The translations under genes were made by a program, and so were the position numbers. This document shows, one piece after another, positions 10,114-18,814 of a stretch of DNA of 64,000 bases (positions within the stretch are counted from its first letter, which is position 1; each line of letters opens with the position of its first letter). Source of the stretch: Desulfobacteraceae bacterium (GTDB lineage Bacteria; Desulfobacterota; Desulfobacteria; Desulfobacterales; Desulfobacteraceae); the NCBI GenBank assembly GCA_016743945.1, contig JADGFI010000009.1:124001-188000 (forward strand), in the 5' to 3' direction. The notes under the pieces were generated by a model that saw only the letters and a program-made list of their open reading frames with translations, had not been told where the DNA came from and did not search any database.

Positions 10114-10280
10114 TTAATGCTGTTGGGTTAAACACGCCATCGGGATCATCTTCATTGAGAACACCCACCACCACCATATCACTGAAATCAAAGTTTGTTT
10201 TTATCTGGTTATGAAAGATTCGTACCGGCTCGGTTTTTTCAAGCATGTTTTCAGGGTCTGTATCCACTGTGGCCCTGGGA
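10114..10280 (-). pseudogene. Relic of a second RND/MMPL exporter gene (5' fragment)
   Basis: This stretch matches bases 7082-7248 of the RND gene; by hand I count about 12 mismatches over 167 bases. The encoded peptide includes ATVDTDPENMLEKTEPVRIF and MVVVGVLNEDDPDGVFNPTA, matching roughly residues 36-88 of the intact exporter. Similarity fades soon after on both sides: the upstream flank (to 10474) codes for an unrelated sequence and the downstream flank soon reaches a stop. It is best explained as the remains of a duplicated or related exporter gene removed by deletion. Confidence 0.85.
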
Positions 10281-10529
10281 TCCCCCCCCATCCACTTCGG
10301 GGAATTTGAACCCTTGGTGCAAGACTTTTTTCTCTGTTTCAGGTTCAATTCCCAGGAAAATCCGATACAGGAGAATAGGCTATGGAACAAATGTGCCGGG
10401 GTAAAATCCGTGTAGAACCGGGCAGAAAAAGAACCAGGCATCCTTGTATGATAAGGATCTGTAAAGTCGGCCATGAATTTAAATCAGAGTAATTTGAAAG
10501 GAAATTAGAAAAACCTTATGACAAGGTCA
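10281..10529. other. Non-coding or decayed region between RND relic and permease terminator
   Basis: A minus-strand reading frame runs through it into the RND relic, but I do not recognise the peptide and it has no good start. I see nothing else here. Confidence 0.3.
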
Positions 10530-10577
10530 TTAAAAATAGCTAAGGTCTGATAATTTTTTAATTACCAGACCTTAGCT
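10530..10577 (-). terminator. Intrinsic terminator of permease/formamidase operon
   Basis: A perfect 12-bp stem (AGCTAAGGTCTG at 10538-10549 pairing with 10566-10577) is followed on the minus strand by a TTTTT run. It lies just after the stop of the permease gene. Confidence 0.85.
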
Positions 10578-10613
10578 TCAACTGATATGTATCAATAAAT
10601 CAGCCTGTTTTTT

Positions 10614-11969
10614 TTATTCCATGAAGGCCGGGGGCTTTTGTTTGAAAAAATTACTTTTTATGGCAATATAAACAAAACCGATTCCAAGCCAGATGAACCC
10701 GATGTTTTTTGCTTCCGGCTGCAGACTGAACCATACGTAGAAAATAATCATAAATCCAATCAAAGGCATCACAAGATAGCTCATAATAGATGAAAAATCA
10801 GTCTTTTTATTGCGAATGATATAATGATTTATCACGGATATATGTAAAAACATAAATCCGGTCAATGCCCCGAAGTTAACCATGGATGTCAGTTGATCCA
10901 GACTCACTAAAAGCCCAACCGCAATCGCAAGCAAGGCCACAAAGATAGTGCTTACATATGGCGTTTTGTATACAGGGTGAATTTTGCCCAGAACAGAAGG
11001 CATCATTTTATCCCGGGCCATGGAATAAAGCAGCCGGGCAACAGCAGCCTGGGCGACCAGCCCATCTCCAATACCCCAGGCAACAGCGGTTGCAAAGGCC
11101 ACCAGATATTTTAACCATACGCCGCCGGCAGCTTCTGCAACTGAATAAAATGCGGTATCTGGATTTTGGAAGGTGGTGTGATCCGGCCAGATCAGACCGG
11201 CTATCCATGTCTGTACGATGAAAAGTGTGCCAACGACAACCAGGGCAAGAACCGTGGCTTTGGGCACCATGCGACGAGGGTCTTTGGTCTCTTCTGCCAG
11301 GGTGCTGATTGCATCAAAGCCAAGGAAACTTAGAACAGCCAGGGATGTTGCTGCCATTACCATGTCGATACTGAAGCCTTCGGGTTTAAATATCGGATTA
11401 AAGGTAAAATGTCCTTCTCCAACCCCGCGGCTGACAGCAATGATTCCCACGACGATGAAAATAGCCAGCACCAAAAGTTCAAAAATAGCCAGTACGGTAT
11501 TTGTGTGTGCTGTCATCTCAATGCCGCGCATATTAATAAAGGTATTTAATACAATGAACAATATGATATAGCCCCAGAAAGGGATAATGGGGAACATTTC
11601 CTGAAGGGCATATCCTGCCACGACATAAACCAGTGCCGGGGTCAGAATATAATCTAATAATATGGACCAACCTGCAAAAAAACCTACAAAGGGATTAATG
11701 CCATGGGATGCGTAGCTATAAACCGAACCTGCTATGGGAAATGCCCTGGACATGTTTGCATAACTGTGGGCGGTAAATACCATGGCAATAATTCCGATGA
11801 GATAAGCCAGGGGTGCCATACCGTTGGAAACATCAACCACATACCCATAGATTCCCATGGGAGCGATTGGCACCATAAAAACCATACCGTAAAATAAGAG
11901 ATCTTTGGTGGTCAGCGCTCTGTTCAGTTCCTGTTTGTAACCAAATTCTTCAATTCCGTTTTCCGACAT
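10614..11969 (-). CDS. APC family amino acid/amide permease
   Basis: 451 residues with about 12 transmembrane helices and APC motifs: FPIAGSVYSYASHGINPFVG in helix 2 and LSFLGFDAISTLAEETKDPR in helix 6 and the following loop. It is predicted to take up an amino acid, amine or amide with protons or sodium. The acetamidase/formamidase gene lies 46 bases upstream on the same strand and a strong terminator follows, so the two form an uptake-and-hydrolysis operon. The start is supported by AGGAGAAGT before the ATG. Confidence 0.88.
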   Translation of the reverse strand: MSENGIEEFGYKQELNRALTTKDLLFYGMVFMVPIAPMGIYGYVVDVSNGMAPLAYLIGIIAMVFTAHSYANMSRAFPIAGSVYSYASHGINPFVGFFAGWSILLDYILTPALVYVVAGYALQEMFPIIPFWGYIILFIVLNTFINMRGIEMTAHTNTVLAIFELLVLAIFIVVGIIAVSRGVGEGHFTFNPIFKPEGFSIDMVMAATSLAVLSFLGFDAISTLAEETKDPRRMVPKATVLALVVVGTLFIVQTWIAGLIWPDHTTFQNPDTAFYSVAEAAGGVWLKYLVAFATAVAWGIGDGLVAQAAVARLLYSMARDKMMPSVLGKIHPVYKTPYVSTIFVALLAIAVGLLVSLDQLTSMVNFGALTGFMFLHISVINHYIIRNKKTDFSSIMSYLVMPLIGFMIIFYVWFSLQPEAKNIGFIWLGIGFVYIAIKSNFFKQKPPAFME

Positions 11970-12015
11970 TCATACTTCTCCTGTTATCAATTATGTTGAT
12001 TAATCCTTATTTTGA

Positions 12016-12909
12016 TCAATCGATTTTTATTTTTAGCCGCGTCATTACATCTTTTGGCATACTGAACCTGACCGTCTTCTGGGGATCAACTGCCTGGCAA
12101 ATTTGAGCATTACCACAGGCACTCATCAGCATGCCGGCCTCATTAATGGTCATGTGGCCGAGTTCAACCAAAAGGTTCGCCATGTCTGCCGTGGCAATGT
12201 CCAGGGCAATGTCCAGGGTATCTGCCGACGCGATGGTTGCAATGGCCTGTTCAGTTGCAATCAGAGGATTTTTCAAATTCAGATGGTTTGCCGTGTCCAC
12301 TGTGACGTCAACTTCACCGGCAACTTCTACACCAGAGACCATAATTTCCCCGTCGCCCATACAGACATGGAGGTCTCCCATGGCCAGCAATGCGCCATCG
12401 ACCTGTACGGGTAAATAAAGGGTGGAATTGGGAGAGATCATGGTATTGTCCATGTTCCCTCCGTGGGATCCCGGTGTACCGCAGTTAATCGCATCTCCTG
12501 CCGGTGCAACGCCAATGACCCCGACCATGGGATTTTGAGGCAGTGAAATTCCCAGAACATTCACGGAATCCCGGGTAAAAGGGACCAGTATTGTCTGGGG
12601 CTTTGTTACCATTTTACCGAGTATGCCTGCATCCGGGGCTGCAACCATAATTCCCGGTGATTTGCATCGGATATCTGCAATTTTTATCTTTAATACGTTT
12701 CCGGCTTTCACATTTTCAAAATAAACCGGGCCGGTTGCAGGGTTTACGCGATCAAAATTTAAGTTTTCCAATGTATCTGTCTCTGTCTTCAGCTGGCCTT
12801 CAAAACAATCTAATGTTTCATAAGTAAGTTGGATTGGCAGGGAAACAGATAAAGCTGGTTTTGATTCTTTGTCCATGTTGTAAACAAGATTATCTGATTT
12901 TACTATCAA
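12016..12909 (-). CDS. Acetamidase/formamidase family protein
   Basis: 297 residues, the usual length for the FmdA/AmdA family. Conserved blocks are present: DRVNPATGPVYFENVKAG, PCGTPGSHGGNMD-type region (INCGTPGSHGGNMDNTMI), GDLHVCMGDGEIMVSGVE and the C-terminal SACGNAQICQAVDP. The enzyme releases ammonia from short amides. Translation appears to start at a TTG eight bases after AGGAGG; the next ATG is 11 codons inside with no ribosome site. Downstream lies the APC permease, suggesting that it imports the amide. Confidence 0.88.
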   Translation of the reverse strand: MIVKSDNLVYNMDKESKPALSVSLPIQLTYETLDCFEGQLKTETDTLENLNFDRVNPATGPVYFENVKAGNVLKIKIADIRCKSPGIMVAAPDAGILGKMVTKPQTILVPFTRDSVNVLGISLPQNPMVGVIGVAPAGDAINCGTPGSHGGNMDNTMISPNSTLYLPVQVDGALLAMGDLHVCMGDGEIMVSGVEVAGEVDVTVDTANHLNLKNPLIATEQAIATIASADTLDIALDIATADMANLLVELGHMTINEAGMLMSACGNAQICQAVDPQKTVRFSMPKDVMTRLKIKID

Positions 12910-13093
12910 CGTTTATTCCTCCTTTTAAGTAAGTACAACGACTGGGTTTTATATCCCCTTGTTTATGATTTCGCAAGATCTTTGTACTGTTTTTATCCAC
13001 CCCCGGCCAGTTCAGGGCTTCATGCTGAAACCATGACATTTCATCACTATAATTAAGCTGGTTTAAACGCGGCAAATGTGGTGGCCCAGTGGA

Positions 13094-13440
13094 TTATACC
13101 GTTTCCCGGAGGGCCAGTATAAAGCCCACTATCACTTCGATGGCATTGCCCTTTAATACAGGAAGCGGGCATTTCAAATCATCATCAGACACCATGGCAA
13201 TGGTGTTCTTGATTGTCCAAAACAGGGGCTCTTTGCCCGTATCCGCCACACCTCTAATTTTTGGAAAAGTCCGCTGATCCAGCCTTCGATTACTGTGATA
13301 TCCACATCCTGATAGTGTTTTTCCATGAGCCAAGCCGGATTTTTGTCCTGGATTCTTGGCAGACAAACGACGATCGGCTCCTCTGTCATCACGGCGGCTG
13401 GGCTTGTGGGTATGATCACCATGGCCTCAAGGGCCGGATT
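13094..13440 (-). pseudogene. mobB-like relic (molybdopterin-guanine dinucleotide synthesis), frameshifted
   Basis: Two overlapping minus-strand frames carry consecutive pieces of a MobB-type protein. The first has MVIIPTSPAAVMTEEPIVVC, DVDITVIEGWISG and QKLEVWR. The second continues as GKEPLFWTIKNTIAMVSDDD and CPLPVLKGNAIEVIVGFIL. The switch near 13225-13270 is a frameshift. The N-terminal P-loop half of MobB is missing. A non-functional remnant of a molybdenum-cofactor gene is the simplest reading. The MobB call rests on the order of the central and C-terminal blocks and on the MoeA-like neighbour. Confidence 0.6.
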
Positions 13441-13633
13441 AACACGGCATTGGCAGGATTAAGCCTGATTCTCGGCCTGGTATTTGTCTATTGCATGGGG
13501 CAGCCAGGTGCTCCATGCATCTTTCTTTGGTGCATCCTTCCTGACAGGCGGCACAGCCTTTCTGCTTTTCAATTGTACAGCCCCTCTCAGAAGCGCCCCG
13601 ACAAATAAACCCGAGGCAGAAAGTTTTTTCTCA
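13439..13633 (-). pseudogene. Cysteine-rich open frame without start codon
   Basis: An open minus-strand frame of about 60 codons has 10 cysteines, including CAACQEGCTKERC, which looks like an iron-sulfur or zinc site. It begins after a stop and has no usable ATG, GTG or TTG near its 5' end, and it ends at TAA (13441-13439). It lies between the MoeA-like gene and the mobB relic. It may be a fragment of another cofactor-maturation gene; it may also be chance. Confidence 0.3.
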
Positions 13634-13700
13634 AGCCCAACCTTCTGCCAAGTTTTTTTGAACCTGGCTGGCGATGATATGAAGGGATTTTTTTTGTCTA

Positions 13701-14768
13701 TCACGCCTTTCCAAAGGAACAGGCCGGAAACCGGCAGGGGGTACAGTTCAGGCATAGCCCCCCGTGGCAAAGTTGTGCAAGGTCTTTTTTTCCGGGTTTT
13801 TCACCGGCCATGATCCTTGGCAGAATCAAGTCGAAAATCGTTGTCCGGTGATAGAGGCCGCAGGCTGGCAGTCCCATGATGGTGATTTCTTTCTGATATC
13901 CCAGAAGAAACATGGCCCCGGGCAGCACAGCCGATGAATAATGAATGTTTTCAAAATCGGCAGCTTCTATTCCTGCCTTTGTCACATCGTCGGGGTCAAC
14001 CGACATACCGCCGGTGGTGATGATCAGGTCCGTGTCTTTTCCCAGATAGTTTTTTATCTGCTCACTGATCATTTTCTGGTCATCGGGAAGAATCACGGCC
14101 TCTTCAAGGCTTGCCCCAAGGGCGGTTATCTTTTTTTCAACAATGGCCCTGAACCGATCTTTAACAAGCCCTTTGTAGACTTCGTCTCCGGTGATTATCA
14201 GCCGTATTTTCAGCGGATTGAACATCTTGATGGAAAATATGGGATAATTGTCCTTTGCAAGTTCCACGGCTTTTTCAAGTTCATTTTGCTGTATGACCAG
14301 GGGAATGGCCCGTGTTGCAGCCAGTGGGTGGCCTTTTTCAACACAGGTGTTGTTATGAATGGAAGCGCACATCACATCTTCAATCATATTGAATCGGGTC
14401 AAAGCATCCACATTGACCTTTAAAAGACCTGGATAGGCGGCCTGTAGCTGGAGCTTACCTTCACTGGGAGATGCGGAAAAGGTCACGCCGGGACCTGCAA
14501 GTGCAGATGCAAGCTCAAACACGGCATCATCTTCGTGGATTTGGCCTTTTTCTAACTCCAAAACATAAAGATGATTCTTTCCCATGCGCATGAGGCGGCA
14601 AAGATCACCGGATGTGACCTTGTGGCCTTTCTTGAATGCGGGACCCTTGAATTCTCCGGGAATTATCTGGGTCATGTCATGGGCAAGGGTGGTACCCACG
14701 GCCTGATCAACAGAAATAGTCCTAGTTTTAAAAGGTAGGGATTTTGGGGACCCTGTTTGCTCACACAT
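13701..14768 (-). CDS. MoeA-like molybdopterin-binding protein with C-terminal cysteine cluster
   Basis: 355 residues. The N-terminal part (TISVDQAVGTTLAHDMTQII) is MoeA-like. Residues about 205-330 form a MoCF-biosynthesis domain with RLIITGDEVYKG, the glycine motif TTGGMSVDPDDVT and the block VLPGAMFLLGY plus MGLPACGLYH. The tail has CHGGLCLNCTPCRFPAC, a cysteine cluster seen in MoeA-like proteins of anaerobes. It probably handles molybdate or tungstate insertion into molybdopterin. Its start overlaps the stop of the FmdE-like minigene by eight bases, so both are transcribed together from the ModE-side promoter. Confidence 0.8.
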   Translation of the reverse strand: MCEQTGSPKSLPFKTRTISVDQAVGTTLAHDMTQIIPGEFKGPAFKKGHKVTSGDLCRLMRMGKNHLYVLELEKGQIHEDDAVFELASALAGPGVTFSASPSEGKLQLQAAYPGLLKVNVDALTRFNMIEDVMCASIHNNTCVEKGHPLAATRAIPLVIQQNELEKAVELAKDNYPIFSIKMFNPLKIRLIITGDEVYKGLVKDRFRAIVEKKITALGASLEEAVILPDDQKMISEQIKNYLGKDTDLIITTGGMSVDPDDVTKAGIEAADFENIHYSSAVLPGAMFLLGYQKEITIMGLPACGLYHRTTIFDLILPRIMAGEKPGKKDLAQLCHGGLCLNCTPCRFPACSFGKA

Positions 14769-14937
14769 TATTTTTTCCTTTTTGTTTTACGGGATAATAA
14801 TAGGAACCAAGTGCACAAGATCTGCAAAGGATATCATTATTTCTCATCACCTCTTTTTTATCCCTGATCACCTGGCCGGGACAAATATGACCGTGGGCTT
14901 TGGCAGCCCCTTTTAATAAAATTTCAAACGATTCCAT
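14761..14937 (-). CDS. FmdE-like minigene, apparently internally deleted
   Basis: A 58-codon frame starts with MESFEILLKGAAKAHGHICP and ends with a zinc-ribbon-like part, RNNDILCRSCALGSYYYP. Full FmdE-family proteins are several times longer. Their N-terminal HGHxCPG motif and C-terminal C-x2-C region are both present here but joined directly at about residue 24 (GQVI then RDKKEV), so the middle is missing while the frame is kept. It overlaps the MoeA-like gene by eight bases. It may be a decayed gene or a retained small protein; the overlap suggests it still serves translation of moeA. Confidence 0.65.
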   Translation of the reverse strand: MESFEILLKGAAKAHGHICPGQVIRDKKEVMRNNDILCRSCALGSYYYPVKQKGKNNV

Positions 14938-14968
14938 TAGCGTTTATCCATTGAATTAAAAATTGAGC

Positions 14969-14996
14969 GACCTTATGTTAAATTCAACATAAGGTC
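14969..14996. promoter_or_regulatory. Perfect inverted repeat, probable ModE-type operator
   Basis: GACCTTATGTT and its exact reverse complement AACATAAGGTC are separated by six bases. The site lies 32 bases upstream of the FmdE-like start and 133 bases before the ModE-type gene, between the divergent genes. Its TTATGTT half-site and N6 spacing resemble ModE operators. Confidence 0.65.
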
Positions 14997-15129
14997 AAGC
15001 AAAAAGTAAGATTCAGGTTAGTTAAAGAATAACGTTTCGCCTTTTAATGTGCAATTGTGTACACACCTATAAAAACATTGTATAATCAATAATTAATGTT
15101 CCAGTTGATAAAAATTGAAAAGGGATTAA

Positions 15130-15462
15130 ATGAAGCTTAGATCAAGCCAACTCCTTGTCACTGATGACGGGAAAATCATCATGGGAAACGGAAGGATGGC
15201 CATCCTTGAGTCCATAGATCAAACCGGATCCATCAACCAGACATCCAAAGACCTGAAAATGTCTTATAAAACCGTATGGAGCAAAATTAAATCCACGGAA
15301 AAAAATTTTGGAAAGCCCGTGGTCCTGGCCGATAGAAAAAAAGGCACAGAGCTGACCAAAGAAGGCAGAAGACTGCTTGAACAATACAGGGAATTGAAAA
15401 AACATTGCATCCGGTCTGATGATGCAATTTTTGAAACGCTTTTCCTGAAAATTCCAGAATGA
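15130..15462 (+). CDS. ModE-type winged helix-turn-helix regulator (no Mop domain)
   Basis: 110 residues matching the ModE N-terminal domain: GRMAILESIDQTGSINQTSK, then MSYKTVWSKIKSTEKNFGKP and LTKEGRRLLEQYRELK. The C-terminal molybdate-binding Mop domains of E. coli ModE are absent, as in many single-domain ModE-like proteins. It is divergent from the FmdE-like/MoeA-like genes, with the palindrome at 14969-14996 between them, so local control of that operon by molybdate or tungstate is likely. A TATAAT hexamer lies near 15080. Confidence 0.85.
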   Translation: MKLRSSQLLVTDDGKIIMGNGRMAILESIDQTGSINQTSKDLKMSYKTVWSKIKSTEKNFGKPVVLADRKKGTELTKEGRRLLEQYRELKKHCIRSDDAIFETLFLKIPE

Positions 15463-15617
15463 TTACCTGAAATGGCCGGAATAGGATGCCCAAAGCACCA
15501 AGTTCACCCTCTGAAGGTGTCCCCTTAAAAAACGACGCCGGGCCCGGGCAGTGATTTAACCGAATTTTTCGGGATTGACAACAGCTGCCACCCTGTCAAT
15601 GGCCCATTTGTACATTT

Positions 15618-17234
15618 TCAACCCGTACTTGAAAAATTTTTTTTCACCGCTCTGCCAAATGGTATGCCCAGTTTTTTCATCCTGTTGCGCAGGGTTCTCG
15701 GATTGATTCCCAGACGTTCGGCAGCACCGTCTTGTCCCTCCACCTTACCCCTTGCATTGACCAATGCCTGGTGGATATGGTTGGCCATGGCCTGATTCAA
15801 GCTTATGGATTCTTCCTGGACAGAAATTTTGTTGCTGAACTCGGAATTAAAAAGAGAGGGGGAATCCTTTTTGTTTGCGCCATTAATGTGATTAAACAAT
15901 AAGCGATTTCCCCGGCTTAAAATCAGTTCCCGCTCCACGGCATTTTCCAGTTCCCTGACATTTCCCGGCCATTGGTAAGCCAAAAGCTGATCTTGTATCC
16001 CCGGGGCCAGGGAGGGAACCTTTTCCAGTTTCATTTCCTGACATTTTTTTTGAATAAAATGCTGGATTAATATGGGTATATCCGAGATTCGGTGACGAAG
16101 GGGAGGAATGTTGATGGGAAACACTTTCAGCCGAAAATAGAGGTCACTCCGGAATCGACCGTCGGCCATCATCTGGTCCAGATTCCGATGGGTAGCTGCT
16201 ATTACCCGGATATTAACCGGGATTACTTGGGTACCCCCCACCCGCTCGATTTCTTTTTCCTGGAGTACCCGTAGCAGCCTTATTTGCGCTTCAGGGGACA
16301 ATTCTCCGATTTCGTCCAGAAAAATAGTCCCTTCATTGGCCCTTTCAAAACGGCCTCTTTTTCTGGAGACTGCACCGGTAAACGCCCCCTTTTCATGTCC
16401 GAACAGCTCACTGTCCATAAGCGAATCCGGTATGGCCCCGCAATTTACCTTAATGAAGGGTCCTTTTCGTCTGAAAGAAAGGGCATGGGTGACACTGGCA
16501 AGGACTTCTTTTCCCACACCTGTTTCCCCGAGAAGCAACACCGGACTATTCAATGGAGCGACCTGGCGGACAAGTTCCATCGCTTTTTTCAAACCGAACT
16601 CAGCACCCACAACTTCCTCTCCGGATACGCGTCGCAGTTCATCCTGAAGATAATGGTTGTCATCGATCAGAATATTTTGAAACCGTCGAAGTTCACGAAA
16701 GCGGTTGTTGTTGGCAAGAGCTATGGAAAAAGGTTCGTTGAGCAGGGAAAGAAGCCGGCTGTGTTCGGGCTGGAATTGACATCCCGGCTCTCCGTGAACC
16801 GCGACAGAACCCAAAAATTTTCCCTCAATAACAAGACTCATGAGAAGGCTTGCCTGATTTTCACATTTCAGGTGTTTTGCCGGCATTGCCCCCACAGCAT
16901 CGTCCCCGGCCCTTTCCAGCCTGCGAATACGAAGGGCCCGGTCGGCTCGGATTTGTTGTTGACCTTCTTCGGGCAATACCATTTTGATCGCCAGGGCCCT
17001 GTATTTTTCATGGGTTGCATGGGCAATAATTTCGGCAATTCCAGTATTGGAATCGTAAAGGTGGAGGCTCATCTGGCTTGCCGGCATATAATTCTTAAGA
17101 TATAGGAGGCAATGCCAAAGCGCCTTTTCAATATCCAGACTGCTGCAGATTTTAAGGGTTGCATTCCGGAAGAAATCCATTTTGGCAACTGATATTTTAT
17201 CCTCTGGCATTTTAGCAACTGATATTTTATCCAC
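15618..17234 (-). CDS. Sigma-54-dependent activator (GAF-AAA+-HTH)
   Basis: 538 residues. A GAF-like sensor covers about 20-180. The AAA+ domain has Walker A GETGVGKE (236-243), the sigma-54 contact loop GAFTGA (283-288) and FLDEIGELS as Walker B. A Fis-type helix-turn-helix ends the protein (GAAERLGINPRTLRNRMKKL). The start is a GTG with GGGGG 11 bases upstream. The first codons hold a 24-base repeat with a 30-base period giving DKISVAKM twice; ATG codons at residues 9 and 19 are alternatives. It is divergent from the fatty-acid operon and is its likely activator. No receiver domain is seen, so a small molecule, perhaps the substrate acid or its CoA ester, is the expected signal. Confidence 0.9.
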   Translation of the reverse strand: MDKISVAKMPEDKISVAKMDFFRNATLKICSSLDIEKALWHCLLYLKNYMPASQMSLHLYDSNTGIAEIIAHATHEKYRALAIKMVLPEEGQQQIRADRALRIRRLERAGDDAVGAMPAKHLKCENQASLLMSLVIEGKFLGSVAVHGEPGCQFQPEHSRLLSLLNEPFSIALANNNRFRELRRFQNILIDDNHYLQDELRRVSGEEVVGAEFGLKKAMELVRQVAPLNSPVLLLGETGVGKEVLASVTHALSFRRKGPFIKVNCGAIPDSLMDSELFGHEKGAFTGAVSRKRGRFERANEGTIFLDEIGELSPEAQIRLLRVLQEKEIERVGGTQVIPVNIRVIAATHRNLDQMMADGRFRSDLYFRLKVFPINIPPLRHRISDIPILIQHFIQKKCQEMKLEKVPSLAPGIQDQLLAYQWPGNVRELENAVERELILSRGNRLLFNHINGANKKDSPSLFNSEFSNKISVQEESISLNQAMANHIHQALVNARGKVEGQDGAAERLGINPRTLRNRMKKLGIPFGRAVKKNFSSTG

Positions 17235-17259
17235 GGATATTTTTCCCCCTTTAAATGAT

Positions 17260-17330
17260 TTCTATCAAATATGAGCGTTGGGGCGAGTTCTATCTTTAAT
17301 CATAGAATTTATACCATATGTGATAGAGAA
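17260..17330. promoter_or_regulatory. Probable upstream activator half-sites
   Basis: The half-site TTCTATC occurs at 17260 and 17288. Inverted copies are at 17302 (ATAGAA, giving a TTCTAT-N8-ATAGAA palindrome at 17288-17307) and 17321 (TGATAGAGAA). They lie 80-150 bases upstream of the -24/-12 promoter, the usual place for activator binding. Confidence 0.5.
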
Positions 17331-17409
17331 TTAAAGGCTAAACATTTCTCCAGGAGAGTTTTTTTTGTAAGTACTTTATTTTACAGGCTATTTATAAACG
17401 ACTAATAAC

Positions 17410-17425
17410 TGGCACACTTCATGCT
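17410..17425 (+). promoter_or_regulatory. Sigma-54 (-24/-12) promoter of beta-oxidation operon
   Basis: TGGCAC-N5-ATGCT has the conserved GG and GC doublets exactly 12 bases apart. It lies about 140 bases upstream of the thiolase start and next to a divergent sigma-54 activator gene. Confidence 0.75.
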
Positions 17426-17564
17426 ATTATCTTAAGATAGCCCAGGACAGCAAAAATCGTTCAGATGTCAGGCTTATTCGTAATGGGATACAGGCTATCA
17501 GGATTGGGTCATTTGTCCAATCGTTAATTCGCAAATTAAAGCAATTGAAAGGTGAGGAAAACAA

Positions 17565-18773
17565 ATGAGCAAACCAGCATTTATTTATGATGCCCTACGC
17601 ACTCCCCGGGGCAAGGGGAAAAAAGATGGATCACTTCATGAAGTAAAACCCGTGGACCTTTTGGCAGGCTTACTAGGGGGCATGCAGAAAAGACACGACC
17701 TGGACACCAAAAGAGTGGACGATGTGGTGATGGGATGTGTGATGCCCGTGGGGGAACAGGGAACCAATATTGCAAAAATTGCCCCCATGGTGGCCGGCTG
17801 GGATGAGTCGGTTTGCGGCATGCAGTTAGACCGATATTGTGCATCGGCTCTGGAAGCCGTTGGGTTGGCTACGGTAAAGGTGATGGCCGGTTGGGAAGAG
17901 CTGGTGGTTGCCGGCGGTCTTGAAAGTATGTCCCGGGTAAAAATGGGATCTGCCGGTGCTCCCTGGGCAGAGGATCCGGCAACTTCCATTAAAACAGGAT
18001 TTTTGCCCCAGGGGATCGGGGCGGACCTGATTGCATCTCTGGAAGGGTTTTCCCGTGAAGATGTTGATGCATTTGCCGTCACTTCTCAGCAAAAAGCTGC
18101 AGCAGCCCGGGAAAAAGGATATTTTGATAAATCCATCATCCCAGTAAAGGACGAAAACGGCCTGACAATTCTTGCAAAAGATGAATTCATCCGGCCCAAC
18201 ACAACCGTGGAAGGCTTGTCAAAGCTAAGGCCTTCCTTTGAACTGCCCGGCAAGATGGGATTCGATAACGTTGCCCTGGCCAAGTATCCGCAACTTCAGA
18301 AAATCAATCATGTTCACCATGCGGGAAATTCCTCGGGTATTGTTGATGGGGCTTGCGCTGTTTTGATCGGCAGCGAACAGATCGGAAAAGAGATTGGACT
18401 GACCCCCAGGGGACGGGTAGTGGCCATAACCGTTGTGGGAAGTGAGCCCACCATCATGCTCACAGGACCCATGATTGCCACAAAAAAGGTTTTGAAAATT
18501 GCCAACATGACCCTGGACCAGATCGACCTGTTCGAAGTCAACGAAGCCTTTGCTGCCGTAACCATGAAATTCCAGAAGGATATGAAGGTTCCCTGGGAAA
18601 AAATCAATGTAAACGGCGGGGCCATTGCCATGGGGCATCCTTTGGGAGCCACTGGCGGAATGCTGGTGGGAACTGTTCTGGATGAACTTGAACGTCGTGA
18701 TCTCAAATACGGATTGATAACCCTGTGTGCCGGTGCGGGTATTGGAATAGCCGGCATCATTGAACGAATTTGA
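17565..18773 (+). CDS. Acetyl-CoA acyltransferase (thiolase)
   Basis: 402 residues, the normal thiolase length. The acylated cysteine is Cys92 ([12 protein letters not shown]). The C-terminal motifs [15 protein letters not shown] and [12 protein letters not shown] carry the catalytic histidine and second cysteine. It cleaves 3-ketoacyl-CoA to acetyl-CoA and a shortened acyl-CoA in the cytoplasm. It is the first gene of the operon and follows the sigma-54 promoter; GGTGAGG precedes the ATG. The hydratase/dehydrogenase gene starts 41 bases later, and such pairs usually form the trifunctional beta-oxidation complex. Confidence 0.92.
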   Translation: MSKPAFIYDALRTPRGKGKKDGSLHEVKPVDLLAGLLGGMQKRHDLDTKRVDDVVMGCVMPVGEQGTNIAKIAPMVAGWDESVCGMQLDRYCASALEAVGLATVKVMAGWEELVVAGGLESMSRVKMGSAGAPWAEDPATSIKTGFLPQGIGADLIASLEGFSREDVDAFAVTSQQKAAAAREKGYFDKSIIPVKDENGLTILAKDEFIRPNTTVEGLSKLRPSFELPGKMGFDNVALAKYPQLQKINHVHHAGNSSGIVDGACAVLIGSEQIGKEIGLTPRGRVVAITVVGSEPTIMLTGPMIATKKVLKIANMTLDQIDLFEVNEAFAAVTMKFQKDMKVPWEKINVNGGAIAMGHPLGATGGMLVGTVLDELERRDLKYGLITLCAGAGIGIAGIIERI

Positions 18774-18814
18774 TAGCCCCGGGATAATCATAAAAAAAGG
18801 AAATGTGAATAGCG

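Noticed and set aside
10330..10360. GGTTCAATTCCCAGG looks like a tRNA T-arm
   Set aside because: The arms do not pair as a T stem and no acceptor, D or anticodon arm could be found around it.
13459..13770. A 103-codon minus-strand frame overlapping the end of the MoeA-like gene
   Set aside because: It overlaps well-supported coding sequence and the peptide resembles no family; the cysteine-rich alternative frame looks more protein-like.
16284..17105. A 273-codon open frame antisense to the sigma-54 activator
   Set aside because: It is a shadow of the activator gene, which has intact AAA+ and HTH motifs; the peptide is low in known patterns.
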